In this document: piece by piece, positions 1 to 8,349 of the stretch
Numbering within the stretch: position 1 is the first letter of the stretch
Layout: the number at the start of each line of letters is the position of its first letter
Assembly (NCBI GenBank): GCA_947306175.1
Contig: CAMZFV010000020.1
Coordinates: forward strand, 1-53,516
Reading direction: 5' to 3'
Length of the DNA: 53,516 nt
Source of the DNA: an uncultured Prevotellaceae bacterium
Lineage (GTDB): Bacteria; Bacteroidota; Bacteroidia; Bacteroidales; Muribaculaceae
The notes under the pieces: model-generated
Databases searched by the model: none
Told to the model about the DNA's origin: nothing
Seen by the model: only the letters and a program-made list of their open reading frames with translations
Position numbers and translations under genes: made by a program

Positions 1-53
1 CCCTGGTTTCCGCCGTGAGAGGGCGGCGTCCTAGACCACTAGACGATATCTCC
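1..53 (-). tRNA. tRNA-Glu (CTC anticodon), 3' part cut off by the window edge
   Basis: Read on the minus strand, the gene begins GGAGATA at position 53, followed by a D arm (GTCTAGTGG...GGAC) and a 5-bp anticodon stem CCGCC/GGCGG enclosing a 7-base loop CTCTCAC, which places CTC at the anticodon. The D-arm sequence is typical of bacterial tRNA-Glu. The T arm and the 3' acceptor strand lie outside the window. A good promoter lies directly upstream. Confidence 0.9.
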
Positions 54-67
54 ATCGAAAAGCGTTG

Positions 68-98
68 CAAAATTACTGCCATTTTTGATACTGGCAAA
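68..98 (-). promoter_or_regulatory. Bacteroidetes-type promoter for tRNA-Glu
   Basis: The minus strand has TTTG (98-95), a 19-bp spacer and TAATTTTG (75-68). This fits the TTTG-N19-21-TAnnTTTG consensus used by the primary sigma factor of Bacteroidetes. Transcription would start about 8-10 bases before the mature tRNA. Confidence 0.7.
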
Positions 99-251
99 AT
101 TTTTGAGCACTTTTTTTCTTAAAAAATCCCAAAAGCACCATTTTTGGCGGTTTTCGGTATTTTTAAGACGAAAAACCTCGCGTATATAAGATAAATTTTG
201 TACTTTAGCGGATTGATACAAACTATCTTTTGAATTTTACATTTTTCTATT

Positions 252-584
252 ATGGCAAGTAAGAGACAGATCAAGAAAGCTATCATGAATGCCTGTGGCG
301 ACATCGCAGGCGAGTGCATCTTTGCAGAATCCGCATTTGGCGCCGACAAGCGCGAGGAATGGGACAGCATCATCGTTGACACCGCCCTGCTGCAGCAGGA
401 GGCCATCAACCGCGTGAGCAACCAGTTTGGCAAGAAGGTTAAAGAGTTTGCCAACCGCAAGGAATATAACAAGGCCCGCCGCGCGTTCTTCAAGCAGTGC
501 GAGAAGGAACTGAGCGAGTACTTCCGCGCCGAGGTGGAGAATATCGCCAAGCGCATGAACGAGCTCATGCCGTCAAAGAAGTAA
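252..584 (+). CDS. conserved small hypothetical protein
   Basis: This 110-residue protein is charged (pI probably near neutral) with no signal peptide or membrane segment, so it is probably cytoplasmic. The sequence looks almost entirely alpha-helical: an N-terminal KRQIKKAIMNACGDIAGEC segment, then long Lys/Glu-rich helices to the end. I do not recognise a characterised family, though the sequence looks like a conserved Bacteroidales hypothetical. It is the first gene of a forward run of four. Its stop codon overlaps the start of the acyltransferase by one base (TAATG), which suggests translational coupling. No clean promoter is visible; a TATCTTTTG sequence at 224-232 is one base too long for the consensus. 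Confidence 0.75.
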   Translation: MASKRQIKKAIMNACGDIAGECIFAESAFGADKREEWDSIIVDTALLQQEAINRVSNQFGKKVKEFANRKEYNKARRAFFKQCEKELSEYFRAEVENIAKRMNELMPSKK

Positions 585-1132
585 TGAACCTTTCTGGTTG
601 GATATTGAAGAAGGCTGGGTGGACTTTCAAGGTCAACCTCACGATGCCCGATAAGTGCATCATCGTCATCGCGCCGCACACCAGCAACTGGGATTTTATC
701 CTGGGTGAGCTGGCTATTCATTCTGTGGGCATGAAGGCGGGGTTCCTGATGAAAGACACGTGGTTCTTCTTCCCGCTGGGCCCGATGCTGCGCGGCTTGG
801 GAGGCGTTCCAGTCAACCGCCGCCAGCACAGCAACCTTATCCAGTCAATCGTCGAGGCATATAACACAACCCCTAAGCTCGCTATCGGCGTTACACCCGA
901 GGGCACACGCAGCGCCAACCCCAATTGGCACAAGGGCGCCATCTTCATGGCGCGAGATGCCAAGGTGCCCCTGATACTCGCATACTTTGACTACGACAAA
1001 AAGGTGGTGTGCATCGATAAGGAGTTTGAACTCAGTGATGATGTGGATGCCGACTTGATCCGCATCAAACAATACTTCATGCAACACGGCAGCGGAAAGT
1101 ATCCCGAGAAGTTCGTCACAGGACTGGAGTAA
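584..1132 (+). CDS. lysophospholipid (PlsC-like) acyltransferase family protein
   Basis: This 182-residue protein probably transfers an acyl chain to a glycerophospholipid-type acceptor at the inner face of the membrane. It has the two signatures of the PlsC/LPLAT superfamily: the catalytic HX4D motif (HTSNWD, near residue 26) and the phosphate-binding PEGTRS motif (near residue 105). It is shorter than typical PlsC (about 240 residues) and lacks an N-terminal membrane helix, which matches a compact subfamily; the exact acceptor cannot be told. I chose the ATG at 584, which overlaps the preceding stop by one base. An upstream in-frame start at 497 would run through the preceding gene and add a non-homologous Arg-rich leader. 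Confidence 0.85.
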   Translation: MNLSGWILKKAGWTFKVNLTMPDKCIIVIAPHTSNWDFILGELAIHSVGMKAGFLMKDTWFFFPLGPMLRGLGGVPVNRRQHSNLIQSIVEAYNTTPKLAIGVTPEGTRSANPNWHKGAIFMARDAKVPLILAYFDYDKKVVCIDKEFELSDDVDADLIRIKQYFMQHGSGKYPEKFVTGLE

Positions 1133-1192
1133 AGGATGCAGTCGATATAGTATCGTATTAACAACCAACACTAACAACTAATAACTGATAAA

Positions 1193-1993
1193 GTGATTTC
1201 ACGCAACCTGCGCGTCACGCTCATCGAGGACGACATCGTCTGGGGCGACCGTGAAGCCAACATCAAGCAACTGGAGCGCAACCTGCGCAATATGCCGGAT
1301 GACACCGACCTGGTCATCCTGCCCGAACTGTTCACCACCGGCTTCATGACAGGTGACCGCGAGCAGGCGGCAGCTGTCGCCGAATGGAACAGCGGCGACA
1401 CGCTGAGGAAAATGCGCCAGCTCGCCGACGAGTATCACGTGGGCATCATCGGCAGTTTCCTGGCCAACACGGCTGCTCAACTCTACAACCGCGCCTTCTT
1501 CATCGAGCCAAATGGCGACGAAACCTACTACGACAAGCGCCATCTGTTCTCTTTTGGCGGCGAGGACAAAGTGTTCAATCGCGGCTTGACAGCATCGCCT
1601 ATTGTGCGTTTCCGTGGTTTCAACATCAAGTTCGTGGTGTGCTATGACCTGCGCTTCCCAGTCTTTTGCCGCAACGTGAACAACAACTATGACCTGCTGG
1701 TTGTCATTGCCAACTGGCCCAAGTCGCGTGAGAAGGTATGGAGAACGTTGCTGGCTGCCCGTGCGATGGAGAACGAATGCTACGTGTGCGGTGTGAACCG
1801 CTGCGGCACCGACCCCGCTGGCGTAGAGTACCCCGAGGGTTCTTCATTGATTATCGACTTCAAGGGCAAGGTCATCGCCCAACGCATGACCAGTCCCGTC
1901 ATCACTGCCGACCTATCGCCTGCCCAACTGGCACAGTTCCGCGAGAAATTCCCGGCCTGGCGTGACGCCGACCCCTTCACTCTGAACATCTGA
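1193..1993 (+). CDS. carbon-nitrogen hydrolase, omega-amidase (YafV/Nit2) type
   Basis: This 266-residue cytosolic nitrilase-superfamily enzyme probably hydrolyses alpha-ketoglutaramate or alpha-ketosuccinamate, that is, metabolite repair after transamination of glutamine or asparagine. The Glu-Lys-Cys catalytic triad is visible as E45 (LPELFTTGF), K115 (YYDKRHLFSF) and C150 (VVCYDLRFP). The KRHLF sequence after the lysine is characteristic of the omega-amidase branch rather than beta-ureidopropionase or aliphatic nitrilases. Translation starts at GTG 1193; no ATG lies at a sensible position and the protein aligns from residue 5 onward with the usual family start. It lies 60 bp after the acyltransferase gene and 34 bp before the U32 gene, probably in one operon. 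Confidence 0.9.
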   Translation: MISRNLRVTLIEDDIVWGDREANIKQLERNLRNMPDDTDLVILPELFTTGFMTGDREQAAAVAEWNSGDTLRKMRQLADEYHVGIIGSFLANTAAQLYNRAFFIEPNGDETYYDKRHLFSFGGEDKVFNRGLTASPIVRFRGFNIKFVVCYDLRFPVFCRNVNNNYDLLVVIANWPKSREKVWRTLLAARAMENECYVCGVNRCGTDPAGVEYPEGSSLIIDFKGKVIAQRMTSPVITADLSPAQLAQFREKFPAWRDADPFTLNI

Positions 1994-2027
1994 TAATTCT
2001 CCGTTTCTTCCGTCATTTCCGTCAACC

Positions 2028-3866
2028 ATGTTCAAGCCCGTTGACATAGAATTGCTGGCGCCCGCCCGTGACGCTGACATTGCCATCGCCGCCATCGACC
2101 ATGGCGCGGATGCAGTGTACATGGGGGCGTCCCATCATGGCGCCCGTGCCGACGCGACCAATACGCTCGACAACGTGCGACGCGCCTGCGACCATGCCCA
2201 TAAATACGGGGCACGCATCTATGCCACGGTCAACACGCTCATCTATGACGACGAACTGATGGAAGTGGAACGCCTGGTTCACGACCTGTACCGCATCGGC
2301 GTGGATGCGCTCATCGTGCAAGACTTAGGGCTGTTGCGCCTCGACCTGCCACCCATCGCGCTTCATGCCAGCACGCAATGTGACCTGCGCACACCCGAGA
2401 AAGCCCGTTTTCTTGAGGCCCTCGGGTTCTCCCAGCTCGTCATGGCCCGCGAACTCACTCTCGAGGAGATTGCCGCCATCCGCCGTGTAACCACGGTGCC
2501 GCTGGAGGCGTTTGTCCATGGTGCACTGTGTGTGAGCTACAGTGGACGCTGTGCCATCAGCCACGTACTGAAAGGCCGTAGTGCCAACCGTGGCGAGTGT
2601 GCACAAATGTGCCGTCTGCCCTATGACTTGGTTGACGGCAAGGGACATGTGCTTGTGGAGGGCAAGCACTTGCTGTCGTTAAGGGATATGGCACGTCACG
2701 ACCGGCTTGAGCAGATGATGGCAGCAGGCGTTTCATCGTTTAAGATCGAAGGGCGGCTCAAGGACATAGGTTATGTGAAGAATGTAGTGGCTTACTACCG
2801 CCGTGCCTTTGATAAGGTCATCGAGCGCCAACCCGAACGCTACCGCCGCGCGTCTTTCGGACAAGAGGAATTCACCTTCGAGCCAGCCATAGAGAAAAGT
2901 TTTAACCGTGGCTTCACCCACTATTTCCTTGAGGAGCGACATCCCAAGGATGGCACCGCCATGGCCTCAATCGACACGCCCAAATCCCAAGGAGAATACT
3001 TGGGACGCGCAGTGCGCTGCAACGGTAACGCGCTCACCATCGATACCCGTACCACATTGGCCAACGGCGACGGATTGAGTTACTTTGATGCCCAAGGCAC
3101 CTTTACCGGTGCCCGTGTCAACCGCGTGCTGGGCGGCGGCACTGTATTGTTGCGTGAAGCAGTTGCCATACCCCGAGGCACAGCCATCTACCGCACGGCC
3201 GACAAAGCCTTTAATGACCTGTTCGACAAGTCTTCGGCTACACGCACCATCGCGGTGAATGCCCATTTGCGCTATACCAGCGGACTGCTCGCCCTCACCC
3301 TTGATGACGAGCGCGGCAATCAAGTGACCCACACGCTGGAGTGTGACCTGCAACCCGCCTCAAAGCCGCAGGCCGAACGGCAAATCGCCGAATTGGGCAA
3401 ACTGGGCGGCACCATCTACCGTCTCCACGAGGCACAGGTAGCAGGTGACACGTTTGTCCCCGCTTCGCTGTTGGCACGGCTCCGCCGCGAGACCGTCGAG
3501 TTGCTTGACCGGACTCATAGCATCATCCGTCCCATAGACAAACGCCGTCCCGAAAATCTGTCAGTGCCCTACCCCCTCAACACGTTATCGCCAGCCGACA
3601 ACGTGGCCAACCGCCTTGCTGACCAGCTCTACCGCGACCACGGCGTGACAGAAATCACTCCCGCCCTTGAAGCAGGGACACAAACCACATCCTCTACCCC
3701 ATTGATGCACACCCGCTACTGCCTGCGCCGACAACTCGGAGCCTGCCTCAAGGAGAAAAACGCCGCAGCGCTTCCCAAGGAAATCTTTTTGAAAACCGGC
3801 AGCACAATACTCAAGCTCACATGCGACTGCAGGAACTGTGAAATGCTCCTCACGCTCCAAAACTGA
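2028..3866 (+). CDS. U32 family protein, RlhA (YdcP)-like RNA hydroxylation enzyme
   Basis: This 612-residue protein starts with the PxNVS-like U32 barrel (ELLAPARD, GADAVYMG) and holds the U32 signature EAFVHGALCVSYSGRC at about residues 160-175, with the conserved cysteines of that region. After the U32 domain comes a long DUF3656-type region, then a Cys-rich tail (YCLRRQLGACLKEK and CDCRNC). This layout matches E. coli RlhA, which makes 5-hydroxycytidine at 23S rRNA C2501 using prephenate, more than the shorter tRNA enzymes TrhO/TrhP. Many databases call such proteins 'peptidase U32'; protease activity is not supported by visible motifs. The assignment to RlhA instead of a tRNA-modifying paralogue is inference from length and the DUF3656 region. 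It is the last gene of the forward run. Confidence 0.85.
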   Translation: MFKPVDIELLAPARDADIAIAAIDHGADAVYMGASHHGARADATNTLDNVRRACDHAHKYGARIYATVNTLIYDDELMEVERLVHDLYRIGVDALIVQDLGLLRLDLPPIALHASTQCDLRTPEKARFLEALGFSQLVMARELTLEEIAAIRRVTTVPLEAFVHGALCVSYSGRCAISHVLKGRSANRGECAQMCRLPYDLVDGKGHVLVEGKHLLSLRDMARHDRLEQMMAAGVSSFKIEGRLKDIGYVKNVVAYYRRAFDKVIERQPERYRRASFGQEEFTFEPAIEKSFNRGFTHYFLEERHPKDGTAMASIDTPKSQGEYLGRAVRCNGNALTIDTRTTLANGDGLSYFDAQGTFTGARVNRVLGGGTVLLREAVAIPRGTAIYRTADKAFNDLFDKSSATRTIAVNAHLRYTSGLLALTLDDERGNQVTHTLECDLQPASKPQAERQIAELGKLGGTIYRLHEAQVAGDTFVPASLLARLRRETVELLDRTHSIIRPIDKRRPENLSVPYPLNTLSPADNVANRLADQLYRDHGVTEITPALEAGTQTTSSTPLMHTRYCLRRQLGACLKEKNAAALPKEIFLKTGSTILKLTCDCRNCEMLLTLQN

Positions 3867-4088
3867 TTAATCATTCACGATTGGTTTTAGAACATGCGCA
3901 TTACAAAAACTAATGCAGAATGCCTCATCGCCTATAACCTATCATTACGTCAACTTTGGCGGTTTCAAAGTGAAATCAATTTATGGATAAATGTATTATT
4001 TCGGCGATTTTTCGGCGATTTTTGCTAATTTGTGTTAAATATCATCATTTTTTTGCTGAAAAATTAGGTTATAAAATATAAACGGCAT

Positions 4089-4096
4089 TATATTTG
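4089..4096 (+). promoter_or_regulatory. -7 box TATATTTG, candidate promoter of a small RNA
   Basis: TATATTTG fits TAnnTTTG exactly. The -33 element is weak: only GGTT at 4067-4070 is near the right distance. Predicted start of transcription is about 4101-4104. No forward gene follows until 9460, so the transcript would end at the terminator at 4219-4258. Confidence 0.5.
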
Positions 4097-4101
4097 CATC
4101 G

Positions 4102-4258
4102 GTTTTCATGGTATTAGTTTTTAAGACAATGGTTTATCGATCGTCGTGAGACCCGTAGATTTACCCATAAATGTTTAAGGTTTATGTTAATGGTATTAGA
4201 AGGTTAATTAGTTAAAAACAAGTCCTTGACGCTGAGTCAAGGACTTGCTGTTTTTTTT
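4102..4258 (+). ncRNA. candidate small RNA or orphan leader (about 155 nt)
   Basis: The interval is bounded by a -7 box 5-13 bases upstream and a 12-bp terminator hairpin followed by eight T at the 3' end. It lacks a convincing reading frame (the longest from an ATG at 4109 is 13 codons). TGGTATTAG occurs near both ends. It is not the tail of the U32 mRNA, whose stop lies 235 bases earlier. My impression, not checkable here, is that the beginning (TTTTCATGGTATTAG) resembles leaders found ahead of cold-shock-type genes in Bacteroidales. No known Rfam family can be assigned by eye. Confidence 0.4.
4219..4258. terminator. strong, probably bidirectional terminator
   Basis: A perfect 12-bp stem, CAAGTCCTTGAC (4219-4230) with GTCAAGGACTTG (4236-4247), closes a 5-base loop. 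On the plus strand it is followed by CTG and a run of eight T; on the minus strand by a run of five T. It can serve both the candidate RNA on the plus strand and the DUF3857 operon that ends at 4277 on the minus strand. Confidence 0.85.
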
Positions 4259-4276
4259 CTTTAAAGAAAAGATGTA

Positions 4277-6133
4277 TCACTTTCGGCGTAGGACGATGCG
4301 TTGATCGTAGGCTTTTTTGACGGCTGTCTTGAAATTGCGCAAGGTATTGTACTCGGTAGCGGGATAGCGTCCGTCTCGCATCAAGTAGCGTGTAACGATG
4401 GTTATCGTGTTGTCTCCAGCCTCGAAGGTCTGCGACAACTCACCAAGGGGCGACACCTCGTTGACCTGCTGCGGCAAAGCCTCAATCACATAACCTTCAG
4501 GGACGGTTACCACCATCGTGTCGACATCGACATAGCCATAGTCGATGTGGACGGGCTGGACGCGTTGCTGCAATGCCCGTGGCACAGTCACTTTGTGGAA
4601 GATTCCCACGGGAACAAACATGCGCGAGCCAGTGATGTTTGCCAGTTTGCGTGACTCAAGTTGCATGGACACATCGATGTGTGGTGTGGCATAGCTATCC
4701 TTGTGCTCGGTGAACGAGAAGTCGCCAAGCATGACTGCCGACAGGTTGAGCGCCCCAAGCATGGCATCGCGGCGTTGCTGCTCGGTACGCGACATCAGCG
4801 GCAACATGTCCTCATATTGCCGACACTCATATTGCATATCGACATTTACCTTTGCGCTGCCATCGTCTTGCAGCATGATATGTGCCCTATTGTAAGACAC
4901 ATTCTGCTCGGGAGAATAATTGGGCAGTCTGACCAAATGACCGCCACCCTCGTCAATCAACAGTGCATCATTACCGGCTATGCTTTCATGCACATATCCC
5001 AGCGGCACAAAGGCTGATGCTGTGCATTCGAGCCACAACGTGTCGCCAGGCAGCGGCACCTGGGCGATGACATGATTAAACTGGTTGGACGGAAACTCCG
5101 TGACGAGATGACGCTGGCCACTCCTGATGACCACATAGTTGGCTGGCACGCCCACCTCGTGCAGCATGGCGCACAGGTAATTGGTCAAGCCCTTGCAATC
5201 GCCGAACCCTGTGCGACACACCTCACTGGCAGGGAACGGCTGCCATCCGCCAATGCCCAGCTGGATGCTCACATAGCGTGTGGTTTGAGCCAAGTATCGG
5301 TAAATGACATCCACCTTGCTGCGGTCGTTAGCGCAAGTATCGGTCATGGCGTGCAGCTGCGCCTTGAATTCGGACGACAGTTCTTGTCGCCCCGTGAGCA
5401 ACGAGTGGATCCATGCTCCGAATCCCTGCCATGAGGACATATCGCCAGGCACACCATGGAACTCGAACTTGCCCGGTGCCCACAGGATTTGCGGCATGAT
5501 TTCGCGAGCAGGGGGTGAATAGGGCTCACTGTCGATGGCGGGCAGGTTCTCCAAGTGCGCTTCATAGCGGATGCGTCCATCGGCTAAAGTGCTCTGCGTC
5601 ACCTGCGTTGCCGTGTTTCGGCACAGGTAGCGACATGCCATCTCGGCGGGCGCCGTGAGCACATAACTGGCATGGTCCACTTGGGTGTTGTAGGCTTCAA
5701 CGGGTGCAAAAGTCGGGAAACCGAAATTGCCGTTGTTGACTTCACTGACCACGTTGAACTCTATCGTAATGGGATAACTGGGCGGCGTGTAATCGAGAGA
5801 AAGCGTATAATAGTCATCGGCAAAACCGCTGCTCAGATCGCTGCGTTTGAGTTCGCCTTTCTTGAACTTGCGGATGACCTTGCCTGTGGCATCGGTCACC
5901 TGACCATTGAAGTCACTCAACTTTTGCCACTTGTTGCACCCTATCTCAAAATGCGCCATGTCGCTGGCCCGCTCATTGAGCAAGCGATAGATGCGCTGCT
6001 CGCTGATGCGGGTGCCCTTCATGTCACGGCAGTCAACTTCGGTGGTCGATTGTAGCACTACCGCATCTACAGTCTGGGATGCAACAGGCAATACCCAAGC
6101 CAACAACAAGAGTATGGAAATTAATCGTTTCAT
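4277..6133 (-). CDS. secreted DUF3857 protein with an active-looking transglutaminase-like domain
   Basis: This 618-residue exported protein begins with a signal peptide (cleavage near VASQ, residue 20), then a DUF3857 beta domain (about 50-200), a transglutaminase-like core (about 270-375) and a C-terminal beta region. The core has a nucleophile candidate C313 in FGDCKGLT and a histidine H354 in FNHVI; the usual third-residue position is E369 (LWLECT) rather than Asp. Such proteins occur widely in Bacteroidetes as periplasmic or surface proteins; transglutaminase folds can act as proteases, but no substrate is known. Its ATG overlaps the stop of the upstream paralogue by four bases (ATGA), so the two are almost surely made together. 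Confidence 0.85.
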   Translation of the reverse strand: MKRLISILLLLAWVLPVASQTVDAVVLQSTTEVDCRDMKGTRISEQRIYRLLNERASDMAHFEIGCNKWQKLSDFNGQVTDATGKVIRKFKKGELKRSDLSSGFADDYYTLSLDYTPPSYPITIEFNVVSEVNNGNFGFPTFAPVEAYNTQVDHASYVLTAPAEMACRYLCRNTATQVTQSTLADGRIRYEAHLENLPAIDSEPYSPPAREIMPQILWAPGKFEFHGVPGDMSSWQGFGAWIHSLLTGRQELSSEFKAQLHAMTDTCANDRSKVDVIYRYLAQTTRYVSIQLGIGGWQPFPASEVCRTGFGDCKGLTNYLCAMLHEVGVPANYVVIRSGQRHLVTEFPSNQFNHVIAQVPLPGDTLWLECTASAFVPLGYVHESIAGNDALLIDEGGGHLVRLPNYSPEQNVSYNRAHIMLQDDGSAKVNVDMQYECRQYEDMLPLMSRTEQQRRDAMLGALNLSAVMLGDFSFTEHKDSYATPHIDVSMQLESRKLANITGSRMFVPVGIFHKVTVPRALQQRVQPVHIDYGYVDVDTMVVTVPEGYVIEALPQQVNEVSPLGELSQTFEAGDNTITIVTRYLMRDGRYPATEYNTLRNFKTAVKKAYDQRIVLRRK

Positions 6134-8118
6134 GGCGCTTTTTTAATAACGATGACATCTTGCAGTCGCTTGCACACCTCATCCAGAAAGTTTTTCACAA
6201 TGGGATACTCGTCGGGGGCGAAGAAAATCTTGCCGATCTGTATCTGGCACCCTGACGACAATGTCGAGCCATCCACGTCCGAGGCAATGACACAGCTTAA
6301 TGCGCCATCATCACTCTTCAGCACCAAGGGTTGAGGCAAATCCTCAACCACATACCCCTCGGGAAGGTTCACTATCGTGGTAAGGTTCTCAGTATTGATG
6401 TATGGGAACTCGACAGGCAGCGTGCGTTGCTCCTCGGTCAAGGGATTTTCGGTCATCACATTCAGCACCCATGGGTTGAGGTAAATCATGTCGCCCGCTG
6501 CGTCGCACTGTTTGGTCACATGCATCTTTCGCTCGACTTCCTGTCCATATCCGTGATGGCCCCCAAGCGTGAGAGATTCAATTTCACAATTCAGTTCCTG
6601 AGCCAATTTTGACACAAAAGTAGCACTGTCGGTAGCCATGCGGAACTCCCGACGCAATGAGGCGGCCTCAGAGCCCGAAAACTTCGTCTGCACGTCGGCA
6701 TGCAAGGTGCCATCGGGCTGGAGTTCGGCATTGACCATACTACGTTCCTTGCCTCCTGACAGCTTTGATAAATCAACCCATTCAACGGGTTTTTCCTTGC
6801 TCACGATACGGGCGCGATCGACCAGCAGATGGTCGGGCAAGACATCAAGCCAACCATCCTCAACCGACCCGTCCAAATAGTGAAGCGAGTCACCCACCTT
6901 TACTGCTACGACAAAAGTGTTGAGCTCGTCAACGGTAGCACGGGAAACAGTCAAGATTCCCTTGTCGCGGGAGCGCATCACAGCGGGGTAAGCATCAAAT
7001 CCAGCATCCCTGAGCATATTGATCAGGATGAAGTTAATGCTGGCGTTGCTTCCCGAGCGTTCTTTCAGCACCTTGCCTGCACTCTCAGCATAGAGTGTGT
7101 ATTTCTCGTTCCACTTGACACGGTCCTTAAGCAGGCTATAGATGGCCATGATACGTTCTACTGGGTCGGCGATATCGGCCACGCCCGCCTCTTGCATCTC
7201 GGTCTTGAGCGGATTCTTGCCTATCCGCACGCCGAACTCGCTGTTTTCTAATAGCCGCTCTTCCACATTTGCCCAGGTGCTAGAGTAGTTTTTGTACACA
7301 CGACCTGGTATCTGAACAGCACTCAACTCCATGGACACACGCTGCCCATAAGACTCCGGCGCATAGAGTAGTTTCTTTTTGCGCAGTGCCGGCATGTTGC
7401 GGCCAATAAACTGATAATGCCTACCTCCACAAAGCAGTTTGTCGTTACCAGTGCCCACCGACATACTCATGTTAGTGTCCTCAATCTTTCGTTCCAACGG
7501 ATAGCCGCCGAGTTCATCGATGCTAAAGGTAAAATACTCAGGAACAGTTACGTCAAACGAGGTGTACAAGACCGGTATATCACTCTGTGCCCTCCAGTCA
7601 TCAATGTAGTTAAAATCACTCTCTATCTCATATTCTACCTCGATGACGGTACCCACTGTCACCTGTGGAACGGTGTATTTGGTCAATCGCACCGTCTTGT
7701 TCACATCCTCATGGTTGACCATGTCGCCTTCCATTTTGGTCTTAACCAGTTTCCCGTCAACCATATTGTAAGCAGTGGCTTTGAGTTTAACCAATTGTTC
7801 GCAATTACCCAAACGATGCCCGTTGTACATGTATGAGATGGCACCATTGGCTTTGTCTTTTCCTTCTTCTTTAAGAACCTTGATACGCTTTTTAGTGGAT
7901 CGTATCAGTTTGAACGAACCAGATGACAAGTCATACCGCAGAACTGTCTGACCACACAGCACCACGGCCTCGGCTTCCGGGTCGGGCGCATAAGTTGTCA
8001 TATTCAGTTCAGCATCAGTGGGCTTTCCCCATTTGAGGTTGGGCTCCAGCGTTTGTGCCCATGCCATTGTTGCCAGGCACAACATCACACTTAAGAATGT
8101 CAGTCTAGTGGTCTTCAT
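6130..8118 (-). CDS. secreted DUF3857 protein with a transglutaminase-like domain lacking catalytic residues
   Basis: This 662-residue exported protein (signal peptide MKTTRLTFLSVMLCLATMAWA, so mature from about Q22) is a distant paralogue of its downstream partner, with the same order: DUF3857 domain, transglutaminase-like core, C-terminal beta domain. At the nucleophile position the sequence is SGSNASIN (N358/A359) instead of GDCKGLT, and at the histidine position T401 (LNTFVVAV) instead of His. The fold is probably kept but thiol catalysis is not possible, so a binding or scaffold role is likely. I recall Cys loss in other members of this subgroup, so it may be a subfamily trait. First gene of a two-gene operon with a good promoter at 8144-8174. 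Confidence 0.85.
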   Translation of the reverse strand: MKTTRLTFLSVMLCLATMAWAQTLEPNLKWGKPTDAELNMTTYAPDPEAEAVVLCGQTVLRYDLSSGSFKLIRSTKKRIKVLKEEGKDKANGAISYMYNGHRLGNCEQLVKLKATAYNMVDGKLVKTKMEGDMVNHEDVNKTVRLTKYTVPQVTVGTVIEVEYEIESDFNYIDDWRAQSDIPVLYTSFDVTVPEYFTFSIDELGGYPLERKIEDTNMSMSVGTGNDKLLCGGRHYQFIGRNMPALRKKKLLYAPESYGQRVSMELSAVQIPGRVYKNYSSTWANVEERLLENSEFGVRIGKNPLKTEMQEAGVADIADPVERIMAIYSLLKDRVKWNEKYTLYAESAGKVLKERSGSNASINFILINMLRDAGFDAYPAVMRSRDKGILTVSRATVDELNTFVVAVKVGDSLHYLDGSVEDGWLDVLPDHLLVDRARIVSKEKPVEWVDLSKLSGGKERSMVNAELQPDGTLHADVQTKFSGSEAASLRREFRMATDSATFVSKLAQELNCEIESLTLGGHHGYGQEVERKMHVTKQCDAAGDMIYLNPWVLNVMTENPLTEEQRTLPVEFPYINTENLTTIVNLPEGYVVEDLPQPLVLKSDDGALSCVIASDVDGSTLSSGCQIQIGKIFFAPDEYPIVKNFLDEVCKRLQDVIVIKKAP

Positions 8119-8143
8119 ATCGTTAAGGTTTTAGTTCCTGCTG

Positions 8144-8174
8144 CAAAGATAGTGCAAGTCGAGCGTAGAACAAA
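8144..8174 (-). promoter_or_regulatory. Bacteroidetes-type promoter of the DUF3857 pair
   Basis: The minus strand has TTTG (8174-8171), a 19-bp spacer and TATCTTTG (8151-8144). Start of transcription near 8136, giving a short leader of about 18 bases before the ATG at 8118. Confidence 0.75.
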
Positions 8175-8284
8175 ATTTATTTTGATTATACCAAGACGCC
8201 GCCTATCTTTTAGCCTCCTATTTTTAACTATAAATAGCAGCTATTGACATATGTGAAGATTAATGATGATATAAATAAGAAACA

Positions 8285-8318
8285 GCGTCCGCATTCCCTT
8301 TGACCGGAATACGGACGC
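8285..8318 (-). terminator. hairpin terminator after the OmpA-family gene
   Basis: GCGTCCGCATTCC (8285-8297) pairs with GGAATACGGACGC (8306-8318) with one mismatch around an 8-base loop. On the minus strand it lies 32 bases after the stop at 8350 and is followed by a T-rich stretch (TGTTTCTTATTTAT). The poly-T run is imperfect. Confidence 0.6.
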
Positions 8319-8349
8319 CTTTAATTAGTGTAATAAGTAGTTTAAAAAA

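Larger units (their letters stand above)
3867..4276. other. 410-bp gene-free stretch between the U32 gene and the reverse DUF3857 operon
   Basis: No credible coding sequence is present. The first part is AT-rich and holds a perfect 11-bp tandem duplication (TTCGGCGATTT, 4000-4010 and 4011-4021). The second part holds a -7 box (4089-4096), about 120 bases in which the sequence TGGTATTAG occurs twice (4109-4117 and 4191-4199), and a strong terminator (4219-4258). See the candidate RNA entry. Confidence 0.8.

Noticed and set aside
497..583. Longer N-terminus for the acyltransferase starting at 497
   Set aside because: It would lie within the preceding gene in another frame and add an Arg-rich leader without family resemblance; ATG 584 gives a normal start coupled to the previous stop.
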